32,480 nucleotides of DNA from Anaerolineales bacterium (GCA_030642885.1 DAOWMX010000001.1:1-32480), one strand, 5' to 3'. Shown: positions 7,815 to 16,323, numbered from the stretch's first letter. Notes: generated from the letters alone by a model not told the origin. Translations and numbers: made by a program.

Positions 7815-9017
7815 CTACTCCGGCAATTCCGCAGTAATGCCCTCAGCCCACCACTTCATGCAGTACTCGCAGCCTAACCCAAACTCGGGGAAGGCATCCA
7901 GGTCAACTTGCTCAAGCGCTTTACCTTCGGGAACAATCAGATTGCCTTGATTGTCATAGATCGGGCCTGAGAACACATCAAAGCGGGTGAAATCTCCCAC
8001 CAGGGTGTCGGCCACCAGGTCACGAACAGCCTGGATCACATCTTCCGGAAGCTCAGCAACACCGGGCTGCAACTCCTCACCCTCCATGAAGCCGTACAGG
8101 CCGAGTGCTCCGGTATCACCATCAAAGTAATCCCAACCGGGGGTATAGGTCCCCGCGATCACGCCTTCGGCGATCTCCGCGTAAACCGGTCCCCAAACCC
8201 AGTAGGGCGCGGTCAGGCAGGCGTCGATTTTGCAGGAGCCGTACCAGTCATAGGTGACGCCCCATTTGCCCTTTTCCTGCGCTACATCAGCAACTGCTGG
8301 GGTGTCAGCACCCGTGAACACTACCTGTGCACCGGCATCGAACAACGAGGCTGCGGCCTCTTTCTCGATGATGGGATCATGCCAGGTGTTGATCCAGCGC
8401 ACGTCAAGCGTGCACTCCGGGCAGGTTTCCCTCATCCCCAACGCAATAGCGTTGCCGAGGCGGATCTCCTCCGGGATCGGGAAAGTCGCCATGTACCCCA
8501 GCTTCGGGTTTCCATCCATTTGTGCCCGTGCGCCAGCAAGCATCCCTGCCATGTACTTCATGTTTTCCATGGCACCGAACAGGTTGCCGAAGTTGGTCAT
8601 GTTGGATTTTATGCCCGAGATGTGGATATACGTGACATCCGGGAATTCTTCGGCGAGGACTTCCATGGGGTCCATGTAGCCAAAGGATGTGCCAAAGATC
8701 AGATCAAAGCCTTTCCGCGAGAGGCTGCGGAAAATCTGCTCCGAGTCAGCTCCCTCGGGTACGTTCTCGATATAGGCTATGTGGACATCCGGAACATTCT
8801 CTGCGACATATTCCAGGCCTTCGAAGTGCGCCTGGGACCAGCCACCATCGTCGTGAGGACCAATCAGGACCATGGCAATATTGAACTTGCCCTCTTCCAC
8901 CGCGGGGATCTCGAAACCTCCCACGACTTCCGGTGCCTCTTCCCCACCGCAGGCTGTAAGTGCCAGAGCCAACAGGGTAAGGAGAACAGCTAGGCGTAAC
9001 GCCATACTTCGTGACAT
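7815..9017 (-). CDS. BMP-family substrate-binding lipoprotein of ABC importer
   Basis: The extracytoplasmic solute-binding protein of the importer. It has a signal peptide with basic n-region (MSRSMALR), a Leu-rich core and lipobox ALTAC with the lipidated cysteine at residue 22. After a short acidic linker the mature part begins FNIAMVLIGPHDDGGWSQAH, the typical BMP (basic membrane protein/Med) opening that contacts the ligand. RWINTWHDPIIEKEAA near 208 is the conserved second-lobe motif. Extra cysteine pairs (CPEC, CKIDAC and CEYC near the C-terminus) could form disulfides. AGGAG lies 6 nt upstream of the ATG. Members of this family bind purine nucleosides and related compounds. A purine ligand is likely here from the deaminases in the operon but is not proven. 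Confidence 0.93.
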   Translation of the reverse strand: MSRSMALRLAVLLTLLALALTACGGEEAPEVVGGFEIPAVEEGKFNIAMVLIGPHDDGGWSQAHFEGLEYVAENVPDVHIAYIENVPEGADSEQIFRSLSRKGFDLIFGTSFGYMDPMEVLAEEFPDVTYIHISGIKSNMTNFGNLFGAMENMKYMAGMLAGARAQMDGNPKLGYMATFPIPEEIRLGNAIALGMRETCPECTLDVRWINTWHDPIIEKEAAASLFDAGAQVVFTGADTPAVADVAQEKGKWGVTYDWYGSCKIDACLTAPYWVWGPVYAEIAEGVIAGTYTPGWDYFDGDTGALGLYGFMEGEELQPGVAELPEDVIQAVRDLVADTLVGDFTRFDVFSGPIYDNQGNLIVPEGKALEQVDLDAFPEFGLGCEYCMKWWAEGITAELPE

Positions 9018-9058
9018 CTCAAACTCCTCTTATTAGAATTTCCTTGAATGAGTTTCGG

Positions 9059-9104
9059 CTGACAACATTGCTCTTTTCTACGATGAACCACCTCCTTTGT
9101 GGTT
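9059..9104 (-). promoter_or_regulatory. Spacer with hairpin-embedded Shine-Dalgarno and TTGTCAG half-site
   Basis: The 104-bp gap between carbamate kinase and the binding protein holds a small stem, AACCAC/GTGGTT. On the minus strand its loop and 3' arm contain AAAGGAGGTGG, a near-perfect Shine-Dalgarno with no ATG at the expected distance. Further on, TTGTCAG (minus strand, 9065-9059) repeats seven bases of the palindrome in front of the first operon gene. This may be an internal regulatory region, but no clear promoter hexamers were found. Confidence 0.35.
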
Positions 9105-9121
9105 TATTCGACTTCTGCGGT

Positions 9122-10081
9122 TTATGAAATGACTATTCGAGTGCCCGTTTTCCCTTCTAGAGCAAGCTCGATATTCACAGGATCTGTGATCAGGGCTTCC
9201 TTACCACCACGTTCTAGAAAGCCAACAATGGCCCGAATCTTGGGTTCCATGCTTCCCTTGCCGAATTGGCCATCGGCGAGATGCTTTTTCGCCTCAGCCA
9301 AAGTCATTCGATCAATCCATTGCTGATCCGGTTTATTGAAATTCAGCGCGACTTTCTCCACTGCTGTTGAGATTAAAAGCAGATCCGCCTGGATGCTATT
9401 TGCCAGTAATGCCGAGGCGAAGTCCTTATCGATCACCGCCTCAATCCCGGTGAGTTCGCCTTTCTCATTTTCAACTACGGGAATGCCCCCGCCGCCCACA
9501 CCGATGACCACAAAACCATCTCCGATCAACGACTGGATCGCATCTTGCTCGATGATGCGGACAGGTAACGGCGACGGGACAACGCGCCGCCAACCTCGTC
9601 CTGCATCCTCCACGACCGTCCAACCTTCTTTCTTACTATGTTCCGATGCGGTCCCCTCATCCATGAAAGAACCAATCGGCTTCGATGGATTCTGGAAGGC
9701 AGGATCGTTTGGATCGACTAAGACCTGCGTAACAACTGTTGCCGATTTCTTGTCGAGCCCACGCAGTAGGAATTCGTTGTAAAGCGCTCGCTGGAACATA
9801 TAGCCGATGGCACCTTGCGTGTCAGCTCCACATGTATCCAAGGGTACGGGGTGAAGCTCATGCAGCGCAAGTTCAACCCGGCGGAGGATGAAGCCCACCT
9901 GCGGTCCATTGCCATGCGTGATTACGACGTCCCAACCCTCTTCGATCATGCCGGCGATATGGGTCATAGATTCACCCGCTGCCGCATATTGATCCGCAAC
10001 TGTTCTGTGTTGCTTATCTTTGATTAGAGAGTTGCCGCCAACAGCGACTACGGCAATTTTTCTTCCACTTGATTTGCTCAT
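9122..10081 (-). CDS. arcC: Carbamate kinase
   Basis: Catalyses carbamoyl phosphate + ADP to carbamate + ATP, the energy-yielding step of arginine deiminase, allantoin and purine-ureide fermentations. The amino-acid-kinase fold is clear: AVGGNSLI near the N-terminus, THGNGPQVG near 55, GGGGIPVV near 198 and DKDFASALLA near 219. The 319-residue length is standard. GGAGG is placed 7 nt before the ATG. It lies 15 bp downstream of the YgeW-like transcarbamoylase, so both enzymes should be made together and the transcarbamoylase can feed carbamoyl phosphate directly to it. E. coli YqeA next to YgeW, and AllK beside the oxamate transcarbamoylase, are the closest described arrangements. The symbol names the enzyme family and does not imply an arginine pathway. 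Confidence 0.95.
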   Translation of the reverse strand: MSKSSGRKIAVVAVGGNSLIKDKQHRTVADQYAAAGESMTHIAGMIEEGWDVVITHGNGPQVGFILRRVELALHELHPVPLDTCGADTQGAIGYMFQRALYNEFLLRGLDKKSATVVTQVLVDPNDPAFQNPSKPIGSFMDEGTASEHSKKEGWTVVEDAGRGWRRVVPSPLPVRIIEQDAIQSLIGDGFVVIGVGGGGIPVVENEKGELTGIEAVIDKDFASALLANSIQADLLLISTAVEKVALNFNKPDQQWIDRMTLAEAKKHLADGQFGKGSMEPKIRAIVGFLERGGKEALITDPVNIELALEGKTGTRIVIS

Positions 10082-10096
10082 TCACAAACCTCCAAA

Positions 10097-11077
10097 CTAG
10101 CGCATCGTTAATGCCATGACGGCTTTTTGTGCATGCAGACGATTCTCTGCCTCATCGAACACGACGCTATGCGGTCCGTCGATAACGCCATCCGTGACCT
10201 CGATGTTACGATCGGCGGGAAGGGGATGCATGTAAATTGAATCGGCTTTGGCCAGCCCCATTTTCTTCTCATCCGTAATCCAGTCTTTATACTTATCCTG
10301 GATTTTCTTCCCTTCCTCGGGATCTGTCGTCGTCAATAAAGGTCCCCAGGACTTAGCGTAGACGATGTCAGCATCTTTTACCGCCGCATTCATATCATCG
10401 ACGACTTCAAACCCTGTGCCGAATTTCTTCGCCTGCGCCTTCGCTTGATCCATGATCTCCGGCATCAACTTGAATTCTGGAGGATGAGCCAAAACAACAT
10501 CGAGACCAAAGCGGGGCATCTGTAAGATTAGCGATTGCGGCACTGAGATAGGTTTCAAGTAGGAAGATGCATAAGCCCAGGAGACCACCATCTTCTTTCT
10601 GCGCAGATCCCTGCCCTTCTTCTCGATGATCGTCATGAGATCGGCCAGGATCTGGAATGGATGGTAGAACTCACACTGCATGTTGAAGACAGGCTCGCGC
10701 GAGGCTTCCGCGACCAGGTTTAGGTACCGATTTCCAATCCCCCAATCGACGTGCCGGATTGCGATTCCATCGAAATAACGACCGAAGATCTCCCCCATCT
10801 CCTTCTCGGTATCTCCATGAGAAATCTGGGTTGTCCGCGATTCGATAAAAGCGGCATGCCCTCCCAGCTGAGCCATCCCCGCCTCAAACGAACCGCGTGT
10901 GCGAGTGCTAGAGAAGAAGAACAACATCGCCAGAACCTTATCTCGTAAGTAAGGATGGGGTTCTCCAAGCGCCCGCTTGCGCTTAAGATCAAAAGCTACT
11001 TCCAGAACGGTTTCGACCTCCTCACGGGTAAAATCGAGGTCACCGATGAGGTCTCTTCCACGTAAATCTGTTTGCAT
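10097..11077 (-). CDS. YgeW-like knotted carbamoyltransferase
   Basis: Member of the aspartate/ornithine transcarbamoylase superfamily. The carbamoyl-phosphate motif STRTR is at 57-61, HPFQ at 139-142, and SWAYASSYLKPISVPQ at 166-181. The last is the proline-containing threaded loop that marks the knotted branch (YgeW, AOTCase, SOTCase). From memory, E. coli YgeW has closely similar segments (SWAY..SY.KP.SVPQ, LAHP, KSW.P, YMH.LPAD), so the YgeW branch is the best fit. The usual HCLP of the knotted/ornithine enzymes is HPLP here (284-287). It is shorter (326 aa) than YgeW (about 396). YgeW-type enzymes act in anaerobic purine/ureide catabolism, and the acceptor here is unknown. A role forming carbamoyl phosphate for the adjacent carbamate kinase is inferred. 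Confidence 0.88.
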   Translation of the reverse strand: MQTDLRGRDLIGDLDFTREEVETVLEVAFDLKRKRALGEPHPYLRDKVLAMLFFFSSTRTRGSFEAGMAQLGGHAAFIESRTTQISHGDTEKEMGEIFGRYFDGIAIRHVDWGIGNRYLNLVAEASREPVFNMQCEFYHPFQILADLMTIIEKKGRDLRRKKMVVSWAYASSYLKPISVPQSLILQMPRFGLDVVLAHPPEFKLMPEIMDQAKAQAKKFGTGFEVVDDMNAAVKDADIVYAKSWGPLLTTTDPEEGKKIQDKYKDWITDEKKMGLAKADSIYMHPLPADRNIEVTDGVIDGPHSVVFDEAENRLHAQKAVMALTMR

Positions 11078-11102
11078 GGACGCTTCATCTCCTATCTTAT
11101 GG

Positions 11103-11156
11103 TTATGGGTTCCTTTTTTTCGATAGTTCAGATCGGCGTTGAGCTCTTTGGTTCAT
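11103..11156 (-). CDS. Possible 17-residue basic leader peptide
   Basis: In the 187-bp gap between the two transcarbamoylase genes a short ORF (MNQRAQRRSELSKKRNP) has GGAG 5 nt before its ATG. It ends about 26 nt before the start of the YgeW-like gene. It contains five Arg and two Lys. A translated leader is possible, but such short frames arise by chance. The rest of the gap shows one 6-bp inverted repeat (GTTTGA/TCAAAC) and no clear promoter. Confidence 0.2.
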   Translation of the reverse strand: MNQRAQRRSELSKKRNP

Positions 11157-11264
11157 CGAGTCTCCTGCACCTATCCAGGTTGTTTGAGCTCACCTTTCAA
11201 ACTCCACCTGCACTAACTATTCGACTCTATTGTTCGTTCCTCTTGCTTCCGATAATCGACGTAC

Positions 11265-12218
11265 TCACTCCATAGCGCCGAGGACGGACGCCAACAGCCC
11301 CATGCGCATGACCACACCATTGAACGCTTCCAGCCAGTATCGAGACCAACGTGTGGCGTCAACATCGGGAGGAATCTCATCCATCCGCGGCAGGGAGTGC
11401 AATAGGATCGCGTCCGACTTTGCTTTACCGGACAGCAGTTCACGCGTGATCTTGTAATTCGCGGGTGTCAAGCCGACGTCCCCATCCCGTTCGTCACGGG
11501 ATTTGGTGTAATCCGGCTGGACGACCGGCTCTACCAAGATTACATCCGCTTCACTAATCGCTTGCTCCACATGTTCTGCCTCAGCGAAATCGAGACTGAG
11601 TAGTTCAAGCTCTTCTTTAAACTCATCCGTGAGAGACATCTCAGGCGGGGATACGAACGTGATCGGACAATCAAATTGGGTCAGGCCATAGGCTAAGGAG
11701 TGCATTGTTCGCATGCGCATATCGCCAACAGCCAGCCAGCGAAGCCCATCTAGACGGCCTTTCTCCTGATGTACAGTGTACAGGTCGGTGAGTATCTGAG
11801 TCGGGTGTTCCCCCCAGCCATCACCGCCGTTGATAATCGGAATAGAAGCCCATTTCGCGGCCTCATGCGGCGCGCCCTGCTCGAAATGCCGCATCACGAT
11901 CACATCACCGTAGAACTCCAGCATCTTCACTGTGTCCTTAATCGACTCCTGATAGTAATCTCCCGCCCGAGTCATCTTTGCATCGGCAAAGCCTGTCACT
12001 TGCCCGCCCAGGCGTATCATCGCTGCTTCGTGAGCAAGACGGGTTCGAGTGCTTGGTTGGTAGAAAGCTGTAACCAGCGTTTTCTCTGATAGCAAATCTG
12101 TATTGCGTCGATCGCGCGCAAATGGCGCCAAACGGTCACACACTTCGAAAATTCGGTAATACTCTTCCCTCTCAAATCCTTTTAGGGAAAGTATGTCTCG
12201 TCCAGAAAAACTGCGCAT
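11265..12218 (-). CDS. Aspartate transcarbamoylase-like protein with altered substrate site
   Basis: Has the transcarbamoylase fold: STRTR at 56-60, VMRH near 108-111, GGDGWGEHPTQ at 131-141 and R170 in VGDMRMRTMHSL bind carbamoyl phosphate in the family. Several aspartate-transcarbamoylase hallmarks differ. The KGES 80s-loop lysine reads YQES (89-92). The RVQ segment that holds the aspartate carboxylate reads EPVVQPD (230-236). HPLPR reads HSLPR (274-278). It is thus unlikely to be a normal PyrB. No PyrI or other pyrimidine gene is near. The start is set at the ATG at 12218 (317 aa), where GGAGGAG lies 7 nt upstream. A longer frame to 12290 starts without such a site. It sits between the GntR regulator and the YgeW-like gene. 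Carbamoyl acceptor unknown. Confidence 0.85.
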   Translation of the reverse strand: MRSFSGRDILSLKGFEREEYYRIFEVCDRLAPFARDRRNTDLLSEKTLVTAFYQPSTRTRLAHEAAMIRLGGQVTGFADAKMTRAGDYYQESIKDTVKMLEFYGDVIVMRHFEQGAPHEAAKWASIPIINGGDGWGEHPTQILTDLYTVHQEKGRLDGLRWLAVGDMRMRTMHSLAYGLTQFDCPITFVSPPEMSLTDEFKEELELLSLDFAEAEHVEQAISEADVILVEPVVQPDYTKSRDERDGDVGLTPANYKITRELLSGKAKSDAILLHSLPRMDEIPPDVDATRWSRYWLEAFNGVVMRMGLLASVLGAME

Positions 12219-12257
12219 GAATCTACTCCTCCATTTCCTTTTTTTGTACTCGTCGTT

Positions 12258-12264
12258 TTGTCTG
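12258..12264 (+). promoter_or_regulatory. TTGTCTG half-site in the gntR-transcarbamoylase spacer
   Basis: TTGTCTG repeats one side and the centre of the palindrome TTGTCAGACAA found before the first gene of the operon (the minus-strand reading of that palindrome is TTGTCTGACAA). The following bases TCC do not complete it. It is a weak candidate secondary binding site of the GntR regulator. Confidence 0.25.
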
Positions 12265-12292
12265 TCCCTAATTTTTCCCCCTTGCCTCACGC

Positions 12293-13036
12293 TTATGGCA
12301 ACCGACGGTTAATATGAAATCGAAAGGTGCCTGGCAAGAAATAACTATACGTGTGGTCGATCACTTCTCCATCTTTTGAATAAAGCTGGGCTTCGAAGAA
12401 CAGCAAGGCATCCCCGCGCTGAATTTTCAGATGACGGGCCACCTCCGGGGAAGCCGATACTGCGGTGATATCTGTGGGAGATTGCCAGATTTCAGGTTCA
12501 TCTCGCTGAAGGAGTACTTCCAGGACCGAACCCCGGAATTCACCTGCTTTGATATCCACAGGCAGATATTTTTCCGGGAGAATGTCAATAAGGAAGGCAA
12601 CAGGTCTCCCTTCTGTCAAGATCACCCTCGAGATTTCGATCAATGGAAGTTCATTTCCCCATCTGAATCGCTGCAGTTCTTCCTCTGTCGCTGTCCGCTC
12701 CCTGATTTCCAGATCCCCCGTCTCGACCTTAAGGCCGATCCGATCTGCGAGCCGCTCGATACTCTCCAGGGTTTCGAGCCCGGTGTCAATCACATGAGGT
12801 AGTTGAGTAACGTACGTGCCCACACCCTGACGACGTACGATCCTCCCTCGACGCTCGAAGATTCTCATCGCCTCGCGCAGGGTCGCGCGTGAAACCCCAA
12901 GGCTGCGGGCTAATTTTGGTTCAGACGGAAGATACGTCCCTGGTTCGACGCTCTCAAGGATCTCAGAAAGAGTCTCAGCTGTACTTTCATAAAGAGGGCG
13001 GCGCTTTGTCTCTTCTCGTATTTCCATTCGACTCAT
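12293..13036 (-). CDS. GntR-family (HutC/UTRA) transcriptional regulator
   Basis: Ligand-responsive DNA-binding repressor. An N-terminal winged helix (about residues 15-75) includes the family core LPSEPKLARSLGVSRATLREAM and the wing RRQGVGTYV. It is followed by a UTRA ligand-binding domain (about 95-245) ending in DHTYSYFLPGTFRFHI. The frame is open upstream into the adenine deaminase gene, but the extra 56 residues are hydrophobic and unrelated, so I start at the ATG at 13036 (247 aa). An ATG at 13027 is also possible. Ribosome-site support is weak for both. It lies 46 bp after adenine deaminase within the operon, which points to local and probably auto-regulation. A purine or ureide intermediate is the likely effector (inference). 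Confidence 0.9.
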   Translation of the reverse strand: MSRMEIREETKRRPLYESTAETLSEILESVEPGTYLPSEPKLARSLGVSRATLREAMRIFERRGRIVRRQGVGTYVTQLPHVIDTGLETLESIERLADRIGLKVETGDLEIRERTATEEELQRFRWGNELPLIEISRVILTEGRPVAFLIDILPEKYLPVDIKAGEFRGSVLEVLLQRDEPEIWQSPTDITAVSASPEVARHLKIQRGDALLFFEAQLYSKDGEVIDHTYSYFLPGTFRFHINRRLP

Positions 13037-13082
13037 TTCTTCACTCGCGTTGTCAGCTTCATGGGACCGATATTTTAAGAGC

Positions 13083-14879
13083 CTAATCCCCGCCTTCCAC
13101 CACAGGAATAACTTCAAAACGGTTAACGTCAACGAGACCTTTATCGGAGATTCGCAGATCGGGAATAACAACGAGTGCCAGAAGACTGAGCTGCATATTG
13201 GCATTGTTCAAGTTGCAGCCACATTCTTTAAAAGCGTCGAGAACGCGTTCAGCCTTCTCAGCGACGATCTCTGCCCGTTCTTCCGACATCAAGCCCGCGA
13301 TCGGCAGCTCTACCAAGGCGACAGTTTTCCCCTCGCGGATAACGATCTGTCCACCGCCTACCTCCGCGAGCCGATTGGCGGCCAGAGCCATATCCGTCTC
13401 ATTTGTCCCGACGACGATCATATGGTGAGAATCATGGGCTACGGTTGAGGCGATGGCGCAGGGGCGATCGAAACCAAACCCGTGGACAAACCCTACTTGA
13501 ACTTCGCCCGTCGCCTGGTGACGCTCAACAAGCGCAACCTTGGCGAGATCCTGTTTGATATCAACTGCGATCGTTCCATCTACCGCCTTCATTTCCATCT
13601 TAAGATGTTGCGTCGGAGCCTGGTTCTCAATGACTCCGATGACGTTGACAGTAAAAACACCATCTTTTGAGACATCGACAGAAAAATCTTCTGCGCGGAG
13701 TTCTTTTCCAAGGCGGACGGAAGACTTCACCTCAGGCGGATATACAAAATCGGGGATATCCACCAGAAGTTCTCCATCCTCGGCAATGAGCCTGCCACGT
13801 GCAAAGACCATCTCTGCAGCAAAGGATTCCAGCTCGCCTACGAGCAGTAGGTCTGCATACCGCCCGGGAGCGATCTGTCCGATATCGCCGGCGAGGCCAA
13901 AATGCTCCGCGGTGTTGAGCGTTGCCATCTGAATAGCGGTGATCGGCTCCAGACCCTGCTCGATTGCATGCCGCACAACTCGATCCATGTGCCCATCATG
14001 CACTAATGTCCCGGAGTGGCTGTCATCGGTTACCAGGAGGAAATGGCGAGGGTCGAGACCCTCTTCCGTGACAGCTCGCACCTGACTCGCCACGTCATGC
14101 CACGCTGACCCGAGCCTCATCATCACCTTCATGCCCTGGCGGGCACGCGCGAGCGCATCCTCCAGACGGGTGCCCTCGTGGTCATCTTCCGGTCCCCCGG
14201 CAACGTAACCGTGGAACGGCTTACCCAGGTCAAGCGAGGCATAGTGCCCTCCGATGACCTTTCCTGCAGCGCGGGTTTCCGCCATCTCCAGGTGCATTTT
14301 CTCGTCACTGTTAAAGACACCCGGGAAGTTCATCATTTCGCCTAACCCAATAATCCCCGGCCAGGACAGCGCCTCGGCAACTTCCTCAGGGCCAATCGCG
14401 GCGCCGGGCGTCTCCAAGCCCGGAGCGGATGGCACACAAGATGGAACCTGTACCCACACATGAATAGGCTGAATAGCCGCCTCATCTGCCATGAGACGCA
14501 CACCATCAAGCCCGAAGACATTTGCGATCTCATGTGGGTCGATGAACATCCCTGTCGTGCCGCGCGGGGCCACCGCACGTACAAACTCTCCAACCGTGAT
14601 CATGCCCGACTCAACATGCATATGGCCATCCAACAAGCCGGGGACAATATGGCGGCCTTCTGCCTCGATAACTCGAGTGTCAGGCCCTATGATGTGACTC
14701 GCGTCCTGGCCTACAAAGGCAATGCGTTCCCCAAAAATCGCAACGGAGATTCCTGGGAGGATTTCCCCGGACTGAACGCAAACCCATCGACCGCCGCGTA
14801 TGACGACATCCGCCGGTTTTCTGCCCATGGCGACATCGACGAGTGATCGGCTTAATTCGCTCAAACTTTTAGTATCCAT
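13083..14879 (-). CDS. ade: Adenine deaminase
   Basis: Converts adenine to hypoxanthine and ammonia using a binuclear metal centre. Amidohydrolase features in order: an N-terminal VVIRGGRWVCVQSGEILPG beta segment, metal motif GHMHVESGM near 85-93, GLGEMMNFPGV near 179, GHYASLDLG near 210, and VTDDSHSGTLVHDGH near 283. The conserved C-terminal domain has HDSHHMIVVG and GGGQIVIREG. Length (598 aa) matches bacterial Ade. I use the ATG at 14879, preceded by AGAGAGGA, rather than a GTG at 14894 with no ribosome site. It follows the first operon gene closely and supplies the adenine branch of the pathway. Confidence 0.95.
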   Translation of the reverse strand: MDTKSLSELSRSLVDVAMGRKPADVVIRGGRWVCVQSGEILPGISVAIFGERIAFVGQDASHIIGPDTRVIEAEGRHIVPGLLDGHMHVESGMITVGEFVRAVAPRGTTGMFIDPHEIANVFGLDGVRLMADEAAIQPIHVWVQVPSCVPSAPGLETPGAAIGPEEVAEALSWPGIIGLGEMMNFPGVFNSDEKMHLEMAETRAAGKVIGGHYASLDLGKPFHGYVAGGPEDDHEGTRLEDALARARQGMKVMMRLGSAWHDVASQVRAVTEEGLDPRHFLLVTDDSHSGTLVHDGHMDRVVRHAIEQGLEPITAIQMATLNTAEHFGLAGDIGQIAPGRYADLLLVGELESFAAEMVFARGRLIAEDGELLVDIPDFVYPPEVKSSVRLGKELRAEDFSVDVSKDGVFTVNVIGVIENQAPTQHLKMEMKAVDGTIAVDIKQDLAKVALVERHQATGEVQVGFVHGFGFDRPCAIASTVAHDSHHMIVVGTNETDMALAANRLAEVGGGQIVIREGKTVALVELPIAGLMSEERAEIVAEKAERVLDAFKECGCNLNNANMQLSLLALVVIPDLRISDKGLVDVNRFEVIPVVEGGD

Positions 14880-14918
14880 CTTCCTCTCTTTCACAATGTA
14901 GGGTATGGAACCAATAGC

Positions 14919-16298
14919 TCAATCCCTATTCGCTAGATTTAATGCCACGCGATTATGGGTCTCTATTAGCGATGGAAGTTCGACGGGCTGCAGCTCCCCC
15001 TCTGAAACTACCGCCCGGCCATGGACATAGTTGTAATCGACATGCACAGGATTACAGAAGAACATCGCCGCTAATGGATCGTGAAGCGCACCCGAAAAGT
15101 CAACACGGTCTAAGTTCATAGCGATGAAATCCGCGCACATACCTTCCTGGAGGGCTCCGATATCATCCCTCCCTAAAACCTCCGCCCCTCCAATGGTAGC
15201 CAGAGCGAGAACCTGACGGGCAGTCAGCAATGATTCCTCGCCGTCGATCTCCGGAGCTACAGCAGCTCCAACGCGCGAGAGCAGCATTGCCTGGCGTGCT
15301 TCTGCGATCAGATGAGAGCTATCATTGCTTGCCGAACCATCAACGCCGATACTAACTTTCACACCTCGTGATAAAAACCGTCGAATAGGCGCGATTCCTG
15401 AGGCGAGGCGCATGTTGGATGATGGACAATGCGCTACACCCATACCACCATCCGCCATCCGCTCGACCTCTTCGGGGTTGATATGAACAGCATGCGCAAA
15501 CCAAACATCCTCCCCGGCCCAATCCAGCATCTCAACGTATTCCAGGGGACGATGCCCAAACTTGTTTACACAAAACGATTCTTCATCTAGCGTTTCCGCA
15601 AGATGCGTATGGAGATGAACACCGCTAGACCTGGCAAGAGCTGCACTCTCCCGCATGAGATCCGGCGTAACTGAGAACGGCGAGCAAGGGGCAACGACGA
15701 TCCTGACCATCGCTCCCGGGTTGGGATCATGATAGGTCTCGATCACCCGCTGTGTATCCTTGAGAATAAACTCCTCTGCCTCCACAACATCATCGGGGGG
15801 CAGCCCGCCCTTGCTTTCCCCCAGGCTCATGGAGCCTCTACTGGCATGCAGGCGCATACCCATGCCTCGAGCCGCTTCGATCTGATCATCGAGTCGACAG
15901 TCATTTGGGAATATATAATGGTGGTCAGATGTCGTCGTACAGCCAGATAATGCCAGTTCAGCTAACCCTAACTGGGTGGATACACGGATAGCTTCCGGTG
16001 TAAGCCCGGCCCAAATAGGATATAAGGTTTTTAACCAACTGAAGAGATCGGCATCCTGCGCTTGAGGAATTACGCGCGTGAGGGTTTGGTACAGATGATG
16101 ATGTGTGTTTACCAGACCGGGGAGAACAATATGTCCATCGAGGTCGAGGATTTCATCGGCTTTCTTGGGAAGTTCGTCAGTGGGACCAACCTGCTTGATC
16201 CAACCGTTTTCGGCGTAAAAACCTCCATTTGGGATCTCACGCCGTTGACCATCCATCGTGACAAGAAGCATGGCATTACGGATCAATAACGTCGCCAT
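14919..16298 (-). CDS. 8-oxoguanine deaminase-like amidohydrolase (SsnA/AtzA superfamily)
   Basis: Metal-dependent amidohydrolase of the cytosine/8-oxoguanine deaminase branch. Metal and active-site motifs: NTHHHLYQTLTR (H66, H68), HLHTHLAETLDEE near 224, WFAHAVH near 258, AHCPSSNMRLASGIAP near 280 and GVDGSASND near 311. The LFSWLKTLYPIWAGLTPE segment near 85 is one I associate with 8-oxoguanine deaminases, which yield urate, although SsnA and chlorohydrolase-type enzymes look alike. The start at 16298 (459 aa) has GGGAGGG 4-5 nt upstream. A longer frame to 16352 would run over the promoter. It is the first gene of the operon. Making urate or an equivalent oxidised purine would connect to the urate-fermentation genes expected outside the window. 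Confidence 0.87.
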   Translation of the reverse strand: MATLLIRNAMLLVTMDGQRREIPNGGFYAENGWIKQVGPTDELPKKADEILDLDGHIVLPGLVNTHHHLYQTLTRVIPQAQDADLFSWLKTLYPIWAGLTPEAIRVSTQLGLAELALSGCTTTSDHHYIFPNDCRLDDQIEAARGMGMRLHASRGSMSLGESKGGLPPDDVVEAEEFILKDTQRVIETYHDPNPGAMVRIVVAPCSPFSVTPDLMRESAALARSSGVHLHTHLAETLDEESFCVNKFGHRPLEYVEMLDWAGEDVWFAHAVHINPEEVERMADGGMGVAHCPSSNMRLASGIAPIRRFLSRGVKVSIGVDGSASNDSSHLIAEARQAMLLSRVGAAVAPEIDGEESLLTARQVLALATIGGAEVLGRDDIGALQEGMCADFIAMNLDRVDFSGALHDPLAAMFFCNPVHVDYNYVHGRAVVSEGELQPVELPSLIETHNRVALNLANRD

Positions 16299-16323
16299 CA
16301 GCCCTCCCTGGATTGACAACGCG

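Noticed and set aside
8379..8993. Plus-strand 204-codon open frame opposite the binding-protein gene
   Set aside because: It is antisense to a clearly recognisable BMP lipoprotein gene and shows no family motif or ribosome site. It is a shadow frame.
11265..12218. Annotation as pyrB
   Set aside because: Key aspartate-binding and 80s-loop residues are changed, and no pyrimidine genes are nearby.
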